Origin: Neelides folsomi
Lineage: Eukaryota; Arthropoda; Collembola; Neelipleona; Neelidae
DNA: 38,456 bases
NCBI GenBank assembly: GCA_034687125.1
Contig: JAQGBZ010000504.1
Coordinates: 1-38,456 of the forward strand
Direction of reading: 5' to 3'
Below the pieces are notes generated by a model that searched no databases, had not been told where the DNA came from, and saw only the letters and a list, made by a program, of their open reading frames with translations. Position 1 is the first letter of the stretch; every line of letters begins with the position of its first letter. Both the position numbers and the translations under genes were made by a program. Of this stretch, positions 1-9,930 are shown piece after piece.

Positions 1-77
1 TATAATATCAATTATAATTTAAATAATTTATATTTATTTTATAATATCAATTATAATTTAAATAATTTATATTTATT
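1..77. repeat. 39-bp direct repeat, two copies
   Basis: A 38-bp AT-only-plus-one-C unit at 1-38 is repeated without change at 40-77, giving a period of 39 bp. It sits at the window edge, so further copies may lie outside. It looks like ordinary AT-rich satellite or minisatellite sequence; I infer no function. Confidence 0.9.
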
Positions 78-2334
78 AGCTAAGATATATGATACTTAAT
101 TATTGTTATTTTATTAACCCTTATTTACTTAAAATATTATTTCTCATGTGCACATTTTAAGTAAACAGAAACCTACGGGATTTAATGATTAAAAAGAAGG
201 GAATTTAAAAATAAATATAAAGCTACGTGCTTCATCAACAAAATTTGAAGAGAGTTGGGAGCTCTCTAACAATAAATATATTTTTGAATTTACCTTTAAA
301 ACCATGCAAAGAAAAATTTTGAAATGTTGGTTGAAATCATTTCATGAGAACTTTTAATTTTAAGGCGAAAAGAGTAATAGGATTCTTAGAACTTGTCAGA
401 TAATCTGTAAGAAGTAAGGTAAACATTAAAACGAATCAGATTTAGAGGGTTAATGAAAAGCCGAAGGTCCTTCCAATCCAAAATTCAGAAATAAATGTCA
501 AAAATAAGTCAAGGACTCTTCGTCAGAAAATCCGCAAATACAAACAAAGGACTCAGACAAAGTCTGAGAAAATTTGAGAAGAACATTGAATTGCAAGAGT
601 AACCTAATCCTATATTAATGTTACAATTGTTTTATAATCATAGATTATAGAATTATAGCTAAATAAGTATTTTGATTCCACATTAGGTTAAGAATTCATG
701 AGTCATAAAAAACTTATAAAAACAAGGATCGTAAAATAGAACTGAAGACAACCAAAGCTCAAATTGCTCTTTTGTTCACATCGGTTTAAATGTAGCAGTT
801 ACATTTATTTATTTTATTTATGATTCTTACTCATATTCCACAATTGCCATTTAAGCAATTTAAATTAACACAGTGGTAACTTTAAGTGTCTTATTACATT
901 CAGACACCCAACCATATTTTACATATGAATATTAAAGATTGGCTTCCAATCTTCCAATATGAACCACAGTATTAATCAAATGGCTTATTCAACATCTCCG
1001 ATTGAGTCTCAATATTTAATGGTGAGTTAAGTTGCTTATAAAATTAAAATTTGACTAATTTAAGACGTGGACATAAGTTGATAAATTTTGAGTGTTGAGT
1101 AACATCAAAGATGTACATTAGATATGCAAAAGTGGGACAAGGGTTGGCGAACCGAGTCGGAAAGGACCTTTGACCCCCGAATGAATAATCTTGTAATTGA
1201 GAGATAAACCAACAACTCTGTTGGTTGTTGGTTCAAACAGAGAACTCAACTTCTGTCGGTCTCGTGGCTCAATTCCAACTAGTTTAATCTTCACATCATT
1301 CAGACATTTATTCGCCTTTATCCTCCCCATTCAATTTCATCTCACCTAACTTCAAACTTCCCAATATTGTATGGATTTGTAGTTACAATATAAACAGCTT
1401 TTAGTCATTTTTTTTATTTTTTATTCTGCGTTTCATATTTGTATTTTGTATTGAATTAGCATTTATTTTGTGGTCATTTTGTATTCATTTTATATTCATT
1501 TTATATGGGATTGCAGGGAGATGGTCAAAGGAGTATTACCATTGTAGTGTTAAGTTGTGGAATGGAAGGAGAATATAAATTGAGCATTGAAATGATCAGA
1601 AGTTGAGCGAGGTGGAAACTGGAAGGTCATGAGGATAAAGTGAGATGTGGAAGGAGAATATTTAACTACATAGGGAGTTATGCAAATGTCGCCAAATGGT
1701 GTTCTGCGTAATTCCTCCCCTCCTCCCCCAATGGAGCCAATTGCAATCCTCCTCTTTTTAAACTTCTCCACTTAATTAAAAACAAATTAGGAAGAGCCAC
1801 CAGAACCTGATAGGAAACTTGTCCATACTCATAAAAATCTAAATTATTCCCAAACACACCAAAGAAAGAGAATTACTGTTAAAATGAGTTAAAAATGAAT
1901 TTATTTCAGTTTTTCTTTAACTCCTCATTATGAACGGCCAAACTTGTAATATTTAAATAATTGTAATTGTAAGTAACGTAATATACAAATAATACTGTAA
2001 TCATTAAAAATACAAATACATATTAAGATACAATGCAAAAGAATTGTATCAATTGCGCTGGAAAACAGTGAAAGAGGAAAAATTTAAAGCTTGCTATATT
2101 ATGTATAGCTAAAGGAGAATCAGAGTAAAGAAGAATTTTGGGGCGAAATGAGTTGGTTGTTCGAATTTCGGGGGATTTCGGGGCGAACTGCATTAGGGAA
2201 AAAGTGAAAAGGAAAGAGGTGAATTGAGACAGAAGTGAAAGCACAAATTGATTTCATTTCCTTACCTGTAATTATCTATCATTAACTTTGTTCAAAGATT
2301 ATTATTTTAAATATTTTTTTTTATTAATTTTCAG
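78..2334. other. AT-rich upstream region of the NFAT-like gene, no gene recognised
   Basis: No open frame here has coding character or matches a family I know. Two things can be seen. First, a short perfect hairpin lies at 1207-1233 (10-bp arms, 7-nt loop). Second, a less AT-rich stretch at about 2100-2267 ends in a plausible donor (CCT then GTAATT near 2266), ahead of the acceptor at 2331-2334 that opens the first NFAT coding exon. That stretch could be a 5' untranslated or N-terminal exon of the NFAT gene, but the sequence alone does not prove it. Confidence 0.5.
1207..1233. repeat. short perfect inverted repeat (hairpin)
   Basis: AACCAACAAC at 1207-1216 pairs with GTTGTTGGTT at 1224-1233 across a 7-nt loop. 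A competing pairing exists between CTCTGTT (1216-1222) and AACAGAG (1235-1241). The local sequence has no gene around it. It could be chance in low-complexity sequence. Confidence 0.4.
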
Positions 2335-2352
2335 AAATTCGAATCCACCAGG

Positions 2353-5300
2353 ATGAAGATTGAAGAATTCCCCAGTGCAAGCGAAACAGAAGAAAGCCAA
2401 CCAGAATTCAAACCCGAATTCAATTTTTATGGCAACGAATTAATGCAAGTCTTCTTAACCAAACAATTTTATCCTACTATTATTAGATCATATAATTAAT
2501 TATTATAAATAACATTATTAAATTATAATTAACATTATTAAATTAAAATTAAGAATTTTGTTAAAATGATAATTTTGATAAGAATTTAATAATAATATTA
2601 TAGGGCCAGCACATTTGTGCATGGTTTACGTGTAGGAGTAAAACGACAGCGTTTCGACTTTTCTCCTCCGCTCCCAGTCAAGTCGGGACTGAAGATCCGG
2701 AACGAAAACGATTCGGCTAAGAGATCAAGGTCCATCGGGAAACGTCTTCCTCCCGGAACTCCCCCAACCCTTTCGTCCATCCTCAGCCCTTGTAGTCGCG
2801 ATGGGCGGACGATGCTCCAAATACTCGGACAGCCCGAGGAGCAACATCGGGCCAGATATCAAACCGAAGGTTCCCGCGGGGCCATCAAGGATCGGAAAGG
2901 GAACGGATTCCCAACAGTGAAACTCGTCGGCTACGACAAACCCGCCACGCTCCAAATCTTCATCGGAACAGATTTCGGTCGCGTGAGTCCGCATATGTTT
3001 TACCAAGCCTGTAAAGTGACCGGAAAATCCTCAACGCCTTGTGTGGAGAAAAAAGTCGAAGGGACAGTTCTTATTGAAATTGACTTTGAGCCTTCGAAAG
3101 AATTGGTCATTAGGTAAATTAACAAATAATTAAAATATTTAATTATTATATGTAATTATTAATTAAAATATAACAATTAAATATACGAATATTTTATGTA
3201 AATTATTTAACTGTTTGTTGTGCCAAGTCTCTTTCATGTTACTTCAATTAGAATTCCATAATCGTACATATGTTGAAAGTGAATATGTTCTGAATTTATG
3301 AATTGATAATGAGAAAACAACATGAATTAAATCATTTTTGTAAATTCCAACGTTTGAATTCAATAGACAAATCGGTTTGGATTTAATTCATAAAACCAAT
3401 GCTAGAACACAATGTAGATACAAGGCGAATAATGTAATGAAATTAAATATTTATTTTATATTTTCATTCAATTTCAGCTGCGACTGTGTGGGAATTTTAA
3501 AAGAACGCAACGTGGACGTGGAACAACGTTTCCCTTTCCATCACGCTTCTCAAAGTCGGAAGAAATCCACAAAATGTCGCCTCATTTTCAGAACCACCAT
3601 TTTGAATAGCAATGGAGAAGAAGAAACACTACAAGCTGCGTCATTTCCTATTTTATGCAGTGAGAATAGTTATATTTTTTAAAATTGTTATTATGTTTAA
3701 ATTTGTTAATTTTAAAAAATGTTTTGTTTAGCACAACCACCGGGCTTACCAGAAATTTGCAAACAATCAATCCAAGAAGTGTCCGCTAAAGGAGAAACTG
3801 AATTGTTCATCATTGGGAAAAACTTCCTCAAAGATACAAAAGTTTTCGTTCAAGAAGAAGACCGAGATGGGAACGTCGTTTGGGAAGCAAAAGCTGAAGT
3901 TTTAAAGGACTACCTTCAACAAGTAAGATTTAGTTAATTATAAATTTAATAGATCGTATTTTAATAATATGATGGTTAACCCCAATATTTCTAATTTAAT
4001 CAGTATTAAATTAATACAATTAAATAAATAAAATTTAAAGTGGATTTATTGATTTTTAATTAATTATTTAAATTGTAGAATCATTTGATCTGTGTTTTGC
4101 CGAGCTACCGAGACGAGAACATCGTTGGGTCAGTTGAGGTCAAGCTGTTGGTGTCTTCCGGTGGTAAAATGAGTGAGCCTCAAAATCTCACATATTTACC
4201 AATCCAGCGCGCTGGTAAGACACCCGTTCAGCTCAACACGTCAGCTTTGTAGTTTGTAGGCAAAAGGGCCTGGCCGTTGCTTCCTTCAGCTCCTATTAAA
4301 TTATGATAAAATTCATCCAAAATCAATTCCATTATTTTTAAAAAATGGACTTGGATCTAAAGGATGACCCGTCTCTCATTAAGACTTTTTTTCATACAAT
4401 TTTCACAAAATTGATATCAAAATTAAAAAGATATCAAAAATTACAAATATCAAAAAATTACAAAAATTATATCAAAACCAAATGATATTAAAAACCAAAT
4501 TTATACTAAAAACCAAATTAATATTAAAAACTAAATTAATATTAAACAAATCAATATTAAAAACCTTATTAATATTAAGAATTATTTATTTAATAATAAA
4601 GAATTTTTGTAATTTTTAGGATCAAAGTAATTTAGGAATTTAGTTGTAGAAATCCGCGAAATATCAAAAGAGCTTTCTTGACTCACTTGAATCAGTTGAG
4701 AGAATATTTGATTTGTCTTAAAGAGATGGTACGGCCAGGCCTGTCATGGAATGAACGGACGAATGACTCTTTGGTCTAAATGCCATTTTTTCATTTTTTA
4801 ACTCATGGTCAATGGAGGGGGGAGAATTCAAAAATAATTAAATTTATTTTGAATAACGGGATTTTCGCCTTTTGGGGGGTTTTTTTTTAAAATGTCTGAA
4901 TGGGTTCCAAGGTGTGATTGGGGAACAAATGAGTCTTTTTTGCTTCCTTGCCTCATTTTTCAAGGGCCATTGAAATGTGGAAACTTTGAAGTAGAAGGCC
5001 AGTGGATAGTTAAAAAAATTAATTAAAATTTCCCCCCTCAACCTCCCAATTGTTTTCTCATTTTGAGTCCCCTCATTGCAATGTTTTTCTCTTTTTCAAA
5101 AAAACCCTAAAAAACCACTTTCACCTTTTCTTTCTTTTCTTGACCGCAATTGTAATTTTAAGTTATTTTGCCCCTCAAACATTGTATACCAACACCTGAG
5201 ATTTATTAAAATAAGAAAAAGACCGTTTTTTGTCTCTTTAGTTAAACCCCTCTCTCGCAGGAGATAGTCTCTGAGTAAGATTTAAATATATATAAGTTAT

Positions 5301-7740
5301 TCCTCTTCCTTCAATTGTCCTTCAATCAATTGTAAGTTTGTGGGTAAGAATTCCCCTTACGAAAAATGTAATCCTGCAATTTAAATGAATCTCCTTTCCT
5401 TTCCTTACAAACATTGTAATTCTCTTTTCACTTTCCCCCTCAAGCTCATTGTATCCTTTATGAAGACCGTCTGAGCGAAAGCACAATTGATCCTCAGCAA
5501 GTACAAAGTTTTTTTTAAAATCACTTTAACTTTATTTACTTTTTTATATATAACAAAAACACACATTTGACTCATTTCATCACAACGCCGATACTCGCAG
5601 TAATTAACCTCACATTAAATAATTAATTAGGTATTTAATTAATAATTCTCAAAAGTTTAAAGAATCTAATTTTCATATTAAAAGCTTAAATATATAATAG
5701 GTAAACATTATCAGACATTAGAATTTATTAACGAAGAATTGAGATAATTTTTTAACTAAAAAGATATTATACCAGTCAACAATTCATTTAAAAATTTTGA
5801 AAGACTTATTTTTTAATTATATTTTAATTAGAACTATTTCATAATTAAAAAATTCTTATTATGCATTTGATCATTAAAATATTAAAATGTTATTTAACAA
5901 TTTATTAAAAAAATTATTTTCCACGAAGAAGAATTTATCAAAAAACATTTTACATTTTATTAAAAAATGTTGTATGAATTTTATATTTTTGTATCCGATT
6001 TTTTGTGTTTTGAGATATTGCGAGATATTTAGGTAGGGACTGGCCGTCAGTTTTTCATTCACTCACTGCCTTTCTTTGCCCTTCGCATCAGTCAAGTTGA
6101 CTTTTAGTTCAGCTCAAGGCCCAGCGCAGGCTGTGACTTTGGCAGCCGACTGCCCAGGATGGTCCGCAGGTTCCACTCTTGTTGATCCTCTAAAACTCAA
6201 CACACAGCCGCCACCGGCCAATCACGACACAAAAAACACGGGCGGGGGGGGGTAGAGTAGGGCGGGAGGGGGAACACGCTTAAAATCCTAAACCCTGCCA
6301 TTTCCTAACTCTCTTTCCTTGTAGAGGTCTACGGGAAGCTCCACAGTGCCCAGACGCTGGCCGCCATCGCCCAAGACTTCGCCCCCAACTTCGTCACAAA
6401 CGAGGGGTTTGCCCAGCAGCCAACCCAACCCCAGGGTTTAGCCAATGAGTTCCAGCAGCCGTCGCAGGATTTAGTCAACGATTTCCAACAGTCGTCGTGC
6501 CAACTCCAACAGTCGCCAATCCAACTCCAAACATCAGCGTGTCAGCTCCAGTCGTCGCCAATGCAGCAAACCCTCACCAGCGAAGCCTTCCAACAGCCGA
6601 TCCAACAAACCTTGGCCAATGACGTTTTCCAATCAACGATCCAACAGTCGACAATAGGAAATGAATTTCAACAGCCGATCCAACAACAAACGATGACTTC
6701 GGAAAGTTTCCAACAACAGCAGTCGCTTCAACAACAACAGCAGCTCTCCAATGAGAGTTTTTCATCTCAGTCAATCCAATCAATGGGGAATGATTTCCAA
6801 TCCCCGATCCAACAACAAAACTTAACGGTGCTCCAACCGCAAAGTCAAATTTTACAACCACAACAAGTCATTCCATCTGAGCAGCTTTTAGTGTCTCAGA
6901 GCCCCCTCATTTCTCCTCCACTGGCCATCCAACCAATGACGCTGGAGGAAGTTCCAAAGTCAATAACAAGTAAATCTCCTTTTATAATAAATTCATATTT
7001 TAAATTCTATACATACTTAAATCCAATAATACTAGAGAAGAGAACATACTCTAATCCATACTTAAAAGTGGTTATTTAATTAGTAGGTAAAATAAGTAAT
7101 GTTAAGTATTTACATTTTAGTGAAACTTTTAATCTCAGATTATTTAAGGAATTTCATTAAACATTTTGAGCAAGATTACATGGGGTGATTTGGTACTTTC
7201 TCTAGTGTGCTCTATGGAGTAGCAATGTAACTATTTTAGAATGTGTAGTCATTAATATGTGACTCGAACTCTGACCGTTCCTTTCAACAAAAATTTGTTG
7301 TCTTTAATGTTATTTAATACAAATATTAATTTAATAGCATTTAATTTAATGATATTCAATTAAAATATTTTTGTATCAATGAGTTTAATGTTTGTTGTTT
7401 TTCAGGTTCGAGGTCTGAGGGGAATTTGCTGGGTCGATCGGAGTGGTGCGGGGTTTTAACGGAGGGTTTGGCCAGCGCCGCTGAGCTTCAATCGCTTCTC
7501 GCTCCGACCTCGACCGAGGCGAAGTTGCTTGACTTGGGATTGACCTCTTTTGGTGGTCCTTCGGAGAGTTTTCTGATGCCGCAGCTAGGCCAACTGCCCC
7601 AATCCCTTCTCAATAGCCTTTGTGAAGAGAAGTTGGAGCCGGCACCTCTGGGACCGCTCCCAAAGGCCATTGCCCAAATGACGGAAAACGAACTGATCAA
7701 TTACATCAACCCTTCTTGTTTTGATGCAGGAGCTTTTTGA
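2353..7740 (+). CDS. NFAT: NFAT5/TonEBP-like transcription factor (Rel homology + IPT domain + Q-rich tail)
   Basis: Coding exons: 2353-2444, 2604-3113, 3478-3659, 3732-3922, 4079-4214, 6325-6969, 7406-7740; all phases match and give 696 aa. The Rel homology DNA-binding loop RARYQTEGSRGAIKD lies at about residues 113-127. It is followed by the FYQACKVTGKSSTPC segment and, from exon 3, CDCVGILKERNVDVE. The IPT/TIG dimerisation domain begins at PGLPEICK in exon 4 and ends in exon 5. These segments resemble NFAT5 and insect NFAT more than the calcineurin-regulated NFATc group. Family knowledge: nuclear transcription factor acting in osmotic-stress or immune transcription. Exon 6 (residues 371-585) is glutamine-rich and repetitive, probably a transactivation domain. 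Exon 7 ends with an acidic, Leu-rich tail. The start is uncertain: the frame stays open from ATG 2353 back to the acceptor at 2334, so an upstream coding exon is possible. Intron 1 is GC-AG. Confidence 0.92.
2445..2603 (+). other. GC-AG intron of the NFAT-like gene
   Basis: The donor reads AT|GCAAGT, matching the GC-donor consensus, and the acceptor is TATTATAG|G. This junction gives phase 2 on both sides and rebuilds an ATG (Met) codon across the splice. The nearby GT at 2449 would give phase 0 and shift exon 2 out of the Rel-domain frame. I therefore prefer the GC donor. Confidence 0.7.
4215..6324 (+). other. long intron 5 of the NFAT-like gene
   Basis: 2.1 kb, bounded by G|GTAAGA and CCTTGTAG|AG. 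Its first part carries degenerate 18-20-bp AT repeats (about 4480-4575, units like ATTAAAAACCAAATTAAT). The middle is pyrimidine-rich. The last 250 bp (about 6060-6310) are clearly more GC-rich than the rest and include the G-run tract at 6240-6272. No exon with coding character was found inside. The GC-rich end could hold an internal promoter or enhancer, but this is only inference from composition. Confidence 0.6.
6240..6272 (+). other. G-run tract, potential G-quadruplex
   Basis: Several runs of three or more G in 33 bp (GGG, a nine-G run, GGG, GGG, GGGGG, separated by short loops). It lies about 50 bp upstream of the exon 6 acceptor on the transcribed-sense strand. In a genome this AT-rich it stands out. 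Quadruplex formation and any effect on splicing are inference. Confidence 0.6.
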
Positions 7741-8015
7741 ACGTGATTTCTTTTAAATGTCTCCTTTAATTGAAGATGAGTACAAACACAACAAGTGTCA
7801 ATGTATAAATATATGTGCTGTATTTTTAAGTTAAATATTCAATATTCAACTTTCATTATTCGGAATATTTTGTAAGGTGAAGACTATTAAATCTATATTT
7901 TAATCCTCAATTATGCTTCCATCATTGAATATTCACTTATTGATAAACAGGATTCATAAATATAAATTTTAAAGGAATTGATTTTAAGTAGTAGGGTTCA
8001 TTTTTCCGAGACATT
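7741..8015. other. 3' flank of the NFAT-like gene
   Basis: AT-rich sequence following the NFAT stop codon TGA at 7738-7740, presumably its 3' UTR. I did not see a canonical AATAAA close to the stop. No further coding sequence is apparent until the small ORF at 8016. Confidence 0.5.
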
Positions 8016-8219
8016 ATGCTTTCCATGCCTGGAGGTATTTGTTATTTTTGTCCTTTTAGCCTTGAGGGAACCTTTGGAAGCCTTGACCAGTTTGAGGAAA
8101 TTCAAATTGAGGATTTGACATTGAATTACAAGTCGTCGTTGGTGGAAACAAAATGGGATATCCAGACGGAATCAAAGAAGGAATCGCTCAATATGAACAA
8201 CACCAGGGGTAATCCTTAA
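8016..8219 (+). CDS. small uncharacterised ORF, possible exon or upstream ORF
   Basis: A 67-codon ATG ORF preceded by an in-frame TAG at 7992-7994. I do not recognise the product. The second half (about 8070-8205) has balanced codon use unlike the AT-rich surroundings and encodes an acidic, hydrophilic stretch (EEIQIEDLTLNYKSS). It also carries splice-like signals: TTTTAG|C near 8060 and AGGG|GTAATC at 8209. If that donor joins the acceptor TTTCAG at 8677-8682, the frame runs 20 more codons and stops with TAA at 8742-8744, two codons before the start of the coiled-coil gene. It could thus be a separate small gene, the 5' exon of the next transcript, or an upstream ORF. The sequence does not decide. 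Confidence 0.3.
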   Translation: MLSMPGGICYFCPFSLEGTFGSLDQFEEIQIEDLTLNYKSSLVETKWDIQTESKKESLNMNNTRGNP

Positions 8220-8750
8220 TATATATATATAAGATTCATTGATTTTTATTTAAATTACTTAAAAATACATATTCCTAGTCAAACAAAAGGTAAGTTTGTA
8301 CAATATACCTATTTATTTATTGCTTCTTAGTTCTTACAGATAAGCTCTTGTATATATACAATACATATAAACAATATTCACAATGATAAATATTCACTGA
8401 ATGTCAGTTGCATATTTCACTCACATGCATACATAGTGTTTTAAATAATTCTAAATAGGTAAAATGTTACTTTGTGGTATATTATTATAACTATCGAACG
8501 AATGAATGAAATTGGGAAGTTAAACAAAACATTTCTCTACTCCATTCCTTGTATGGTATTTACAAATATGATAAACCGTAGGTTGTTTGATAATATGGAA
8601 ATATTCCTTTTATTAATGATCAACCTTTGATAAGGTATCTTTACAAGTTATTGAGACTTGAAAAGTGTCTTACTTATTTCAGTCCAATTCCAAGCATCAA
8701 TTGATGTACTACTGTTCTTTAAATTTTTTAAAATAATAACATAAAATATT

Positions 8751-9237
8751 ATGGATCCAAAGAGCGACGAGAGATTCTACACTGGTTCTGGTTCCTTCGC
8801 TTTGACAGGGAATTCGGGAGTAGAAACAGCGGAAACAAAAAGAGTGTAAATAAATTATAATAATATTATATTAAATATTAAACAATTATAATACCTACAT
8901 TCCATATAACTGATACATTGTATATTTGACAATGTGTGAAATATTATATTTCATTTTTTAAAAGGTTTATTTATTGTTCTATAAAAATAATAATATTAAT
9001 AATTTATCCAGTGCAGATCAAGAGGCGAGAACGGCTAAATTAGAAAAGGACGTGGATGAGATGAAGAAGGAAATTGCAATACTGAGGTCTGATGTTGCAG
9101 AGGTGAAGACTGATGTCAACGAGATGAAGACTGATGTCAACGAGATGAAGACTGATGTCAACGAGATGAAGACTGATGTCAACGAGATGAAGACTAATGT
9201 CAAAGAGATCCTCGATTTTGTACGCCGATCCGTTTAA
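8751..9237 (+). CDS. small coiled-coil protein with tandem heptad repeats, unknown function
   Basis: Two exons, 8751-8845 and 9012-9237, phase 2 on both sides (AGAGT|GTAAAT and TTTATCCAG|T), give 106 aa. The ATG at 8751 has an in-frame TAA at 8742-8744. I do not recognise a family. The first 32 residues are polar (MDPKSDERFYTGSGS...). From about residue 40 to 102 the protein is one charged coiled coil: LEKDVDEMKKEIAILRSDV, then five copies of a seven-residue unit like MKTDVNE, ending KEILDFVRRSV. Each unit is exactly one heptad and is encoded by a 21-bp tandem DNA repeat. No signal peptide or membrane segment is seen. Such sequences occur widely as oligomerisation modules. The intron shows that it is eukaryotic and not bacterial contamination. 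It is 694 bp upstream of snf on the same strand. Confidence 0.6.
9100..9204 (+). repeat. 21-bp coding minisatellite, five units
   Basis: Three identical units (GAGATGAAGACTGATGTCAAC) lie at 9121-9141, 9142-9162 and 9163-9183. They are flanked by one unit with a single change (9100-9120, GAGGTG...) and one with two changes (9184-9204). The period is a multiple of three and equals one coiled-coil heptad, so gain or loss of units lengthens the rod without breaking the frame. Confidence 0.95.
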
Positions 9238-9930
9238 TAATTTTGCAAGTCAAAATGTAATTATTTATTAATAATTTATTTGTGAATGTTATATTTATTT
9301 GCGAAATACATGTATAGATAAATACATATTAAAGTATACATACGTGTAACTTAAATAGTCGTATGTTTTAAAAATTAACAATTCAATGTATTGATTATTC
9401 AGTTTTCGGGTTTTTTCATTATAGGGGCTCGAGCGAATAATTTCAACACTTCGAGAGAGATCCGATAAGAAGTGATGAAAAAATTGAAATTTACATTAAA
9501 TATTTAATCATTTATTTCCACCTTTGTTACTCTTTTTATTTACCATCACATTATAGTAGTTTCGGATTAATCATTATTCGGCTCATCAGTGTAAATCGTT
9601 AAGTTATCATAAAACATTAGTCTTTAAAATAGTTATACTGTGCTGTGTAATAAATACAAGTATTGAAAAAACAGATAAAGTAGGTAATTGATTGTTTCAC
9701 AATTCCCTCATTGATAATATGATTCTAAACTTTGAGATTCCGGTTTGAGTGGGGAATCCAACTGCTGCCGACGCCGACTGAGAAATTCATCTGATTTCGG
9801 ATTTTAATTTTAACATTTAAATCATACTAATCTCGAAGGTTAGCGTACATAGTGGTAGTCTTCATCGATAGGAATTGAACAATCTTAAGACACTCCAGAG
9901 GGAAAGAGTGCCAAAGTTCCGTTTTGAAGG
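9238..9930. other. intergenic region / snf 5' flank
   Basis: AT-rich up to about 9700, then somewhat richer in G and C. The last part is probably the snf 5' UTR: an in-frame TGA (9925-9927) sits just before the snf ATG. A possible 5' UTR acceptor (CAATCTTAAG|A near 9890) is seen. No other gene is recognised. Confidence 0.5.

Noticed and set aside
1201..1290. tRNA or tRNA-derived SINE suggested by GGTTCAAA and the nearby hairpin
   Set aside because: No cloverleaf can be drawn: the acceptor and anticodon stems are missing.
2449..2450. GT donor for NFAT exon 1 (CAA|GTCTTC)
   Set aside because: It would leave phase 0 against an exon 2 that needs phase 2, and the site is a poor match to the consensus; the GC donor four bases upstream fits.
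2725..3006. Antisense ORF opposite the Rel homology exon
   Set aside because: The plus-strand frame encodes a clear NFAT DNA-binding domain; the antisense frame is a shadow.
6574..6861. Antisense ORF of 95 codons opposite NFAT exon 6
   Set aside because: It is a by-product of the repetitive CAA/CAG-rich coding strand; there are no splice signals and no family resemblance.
9100..9204. CRISPR-like direct repeats
   Set aside because: The units are contiguous without spacers, in frame, and lie within an intron-containing coding gene of a eukaryote.
8751..9237. Bacterial contamination, since MKTDV-type coiled coils are frequent in bacteria
   Set aside because: The gene is interrupted by an intron with proper signals and matching phase, and it is flanked by eukaryotic genes.
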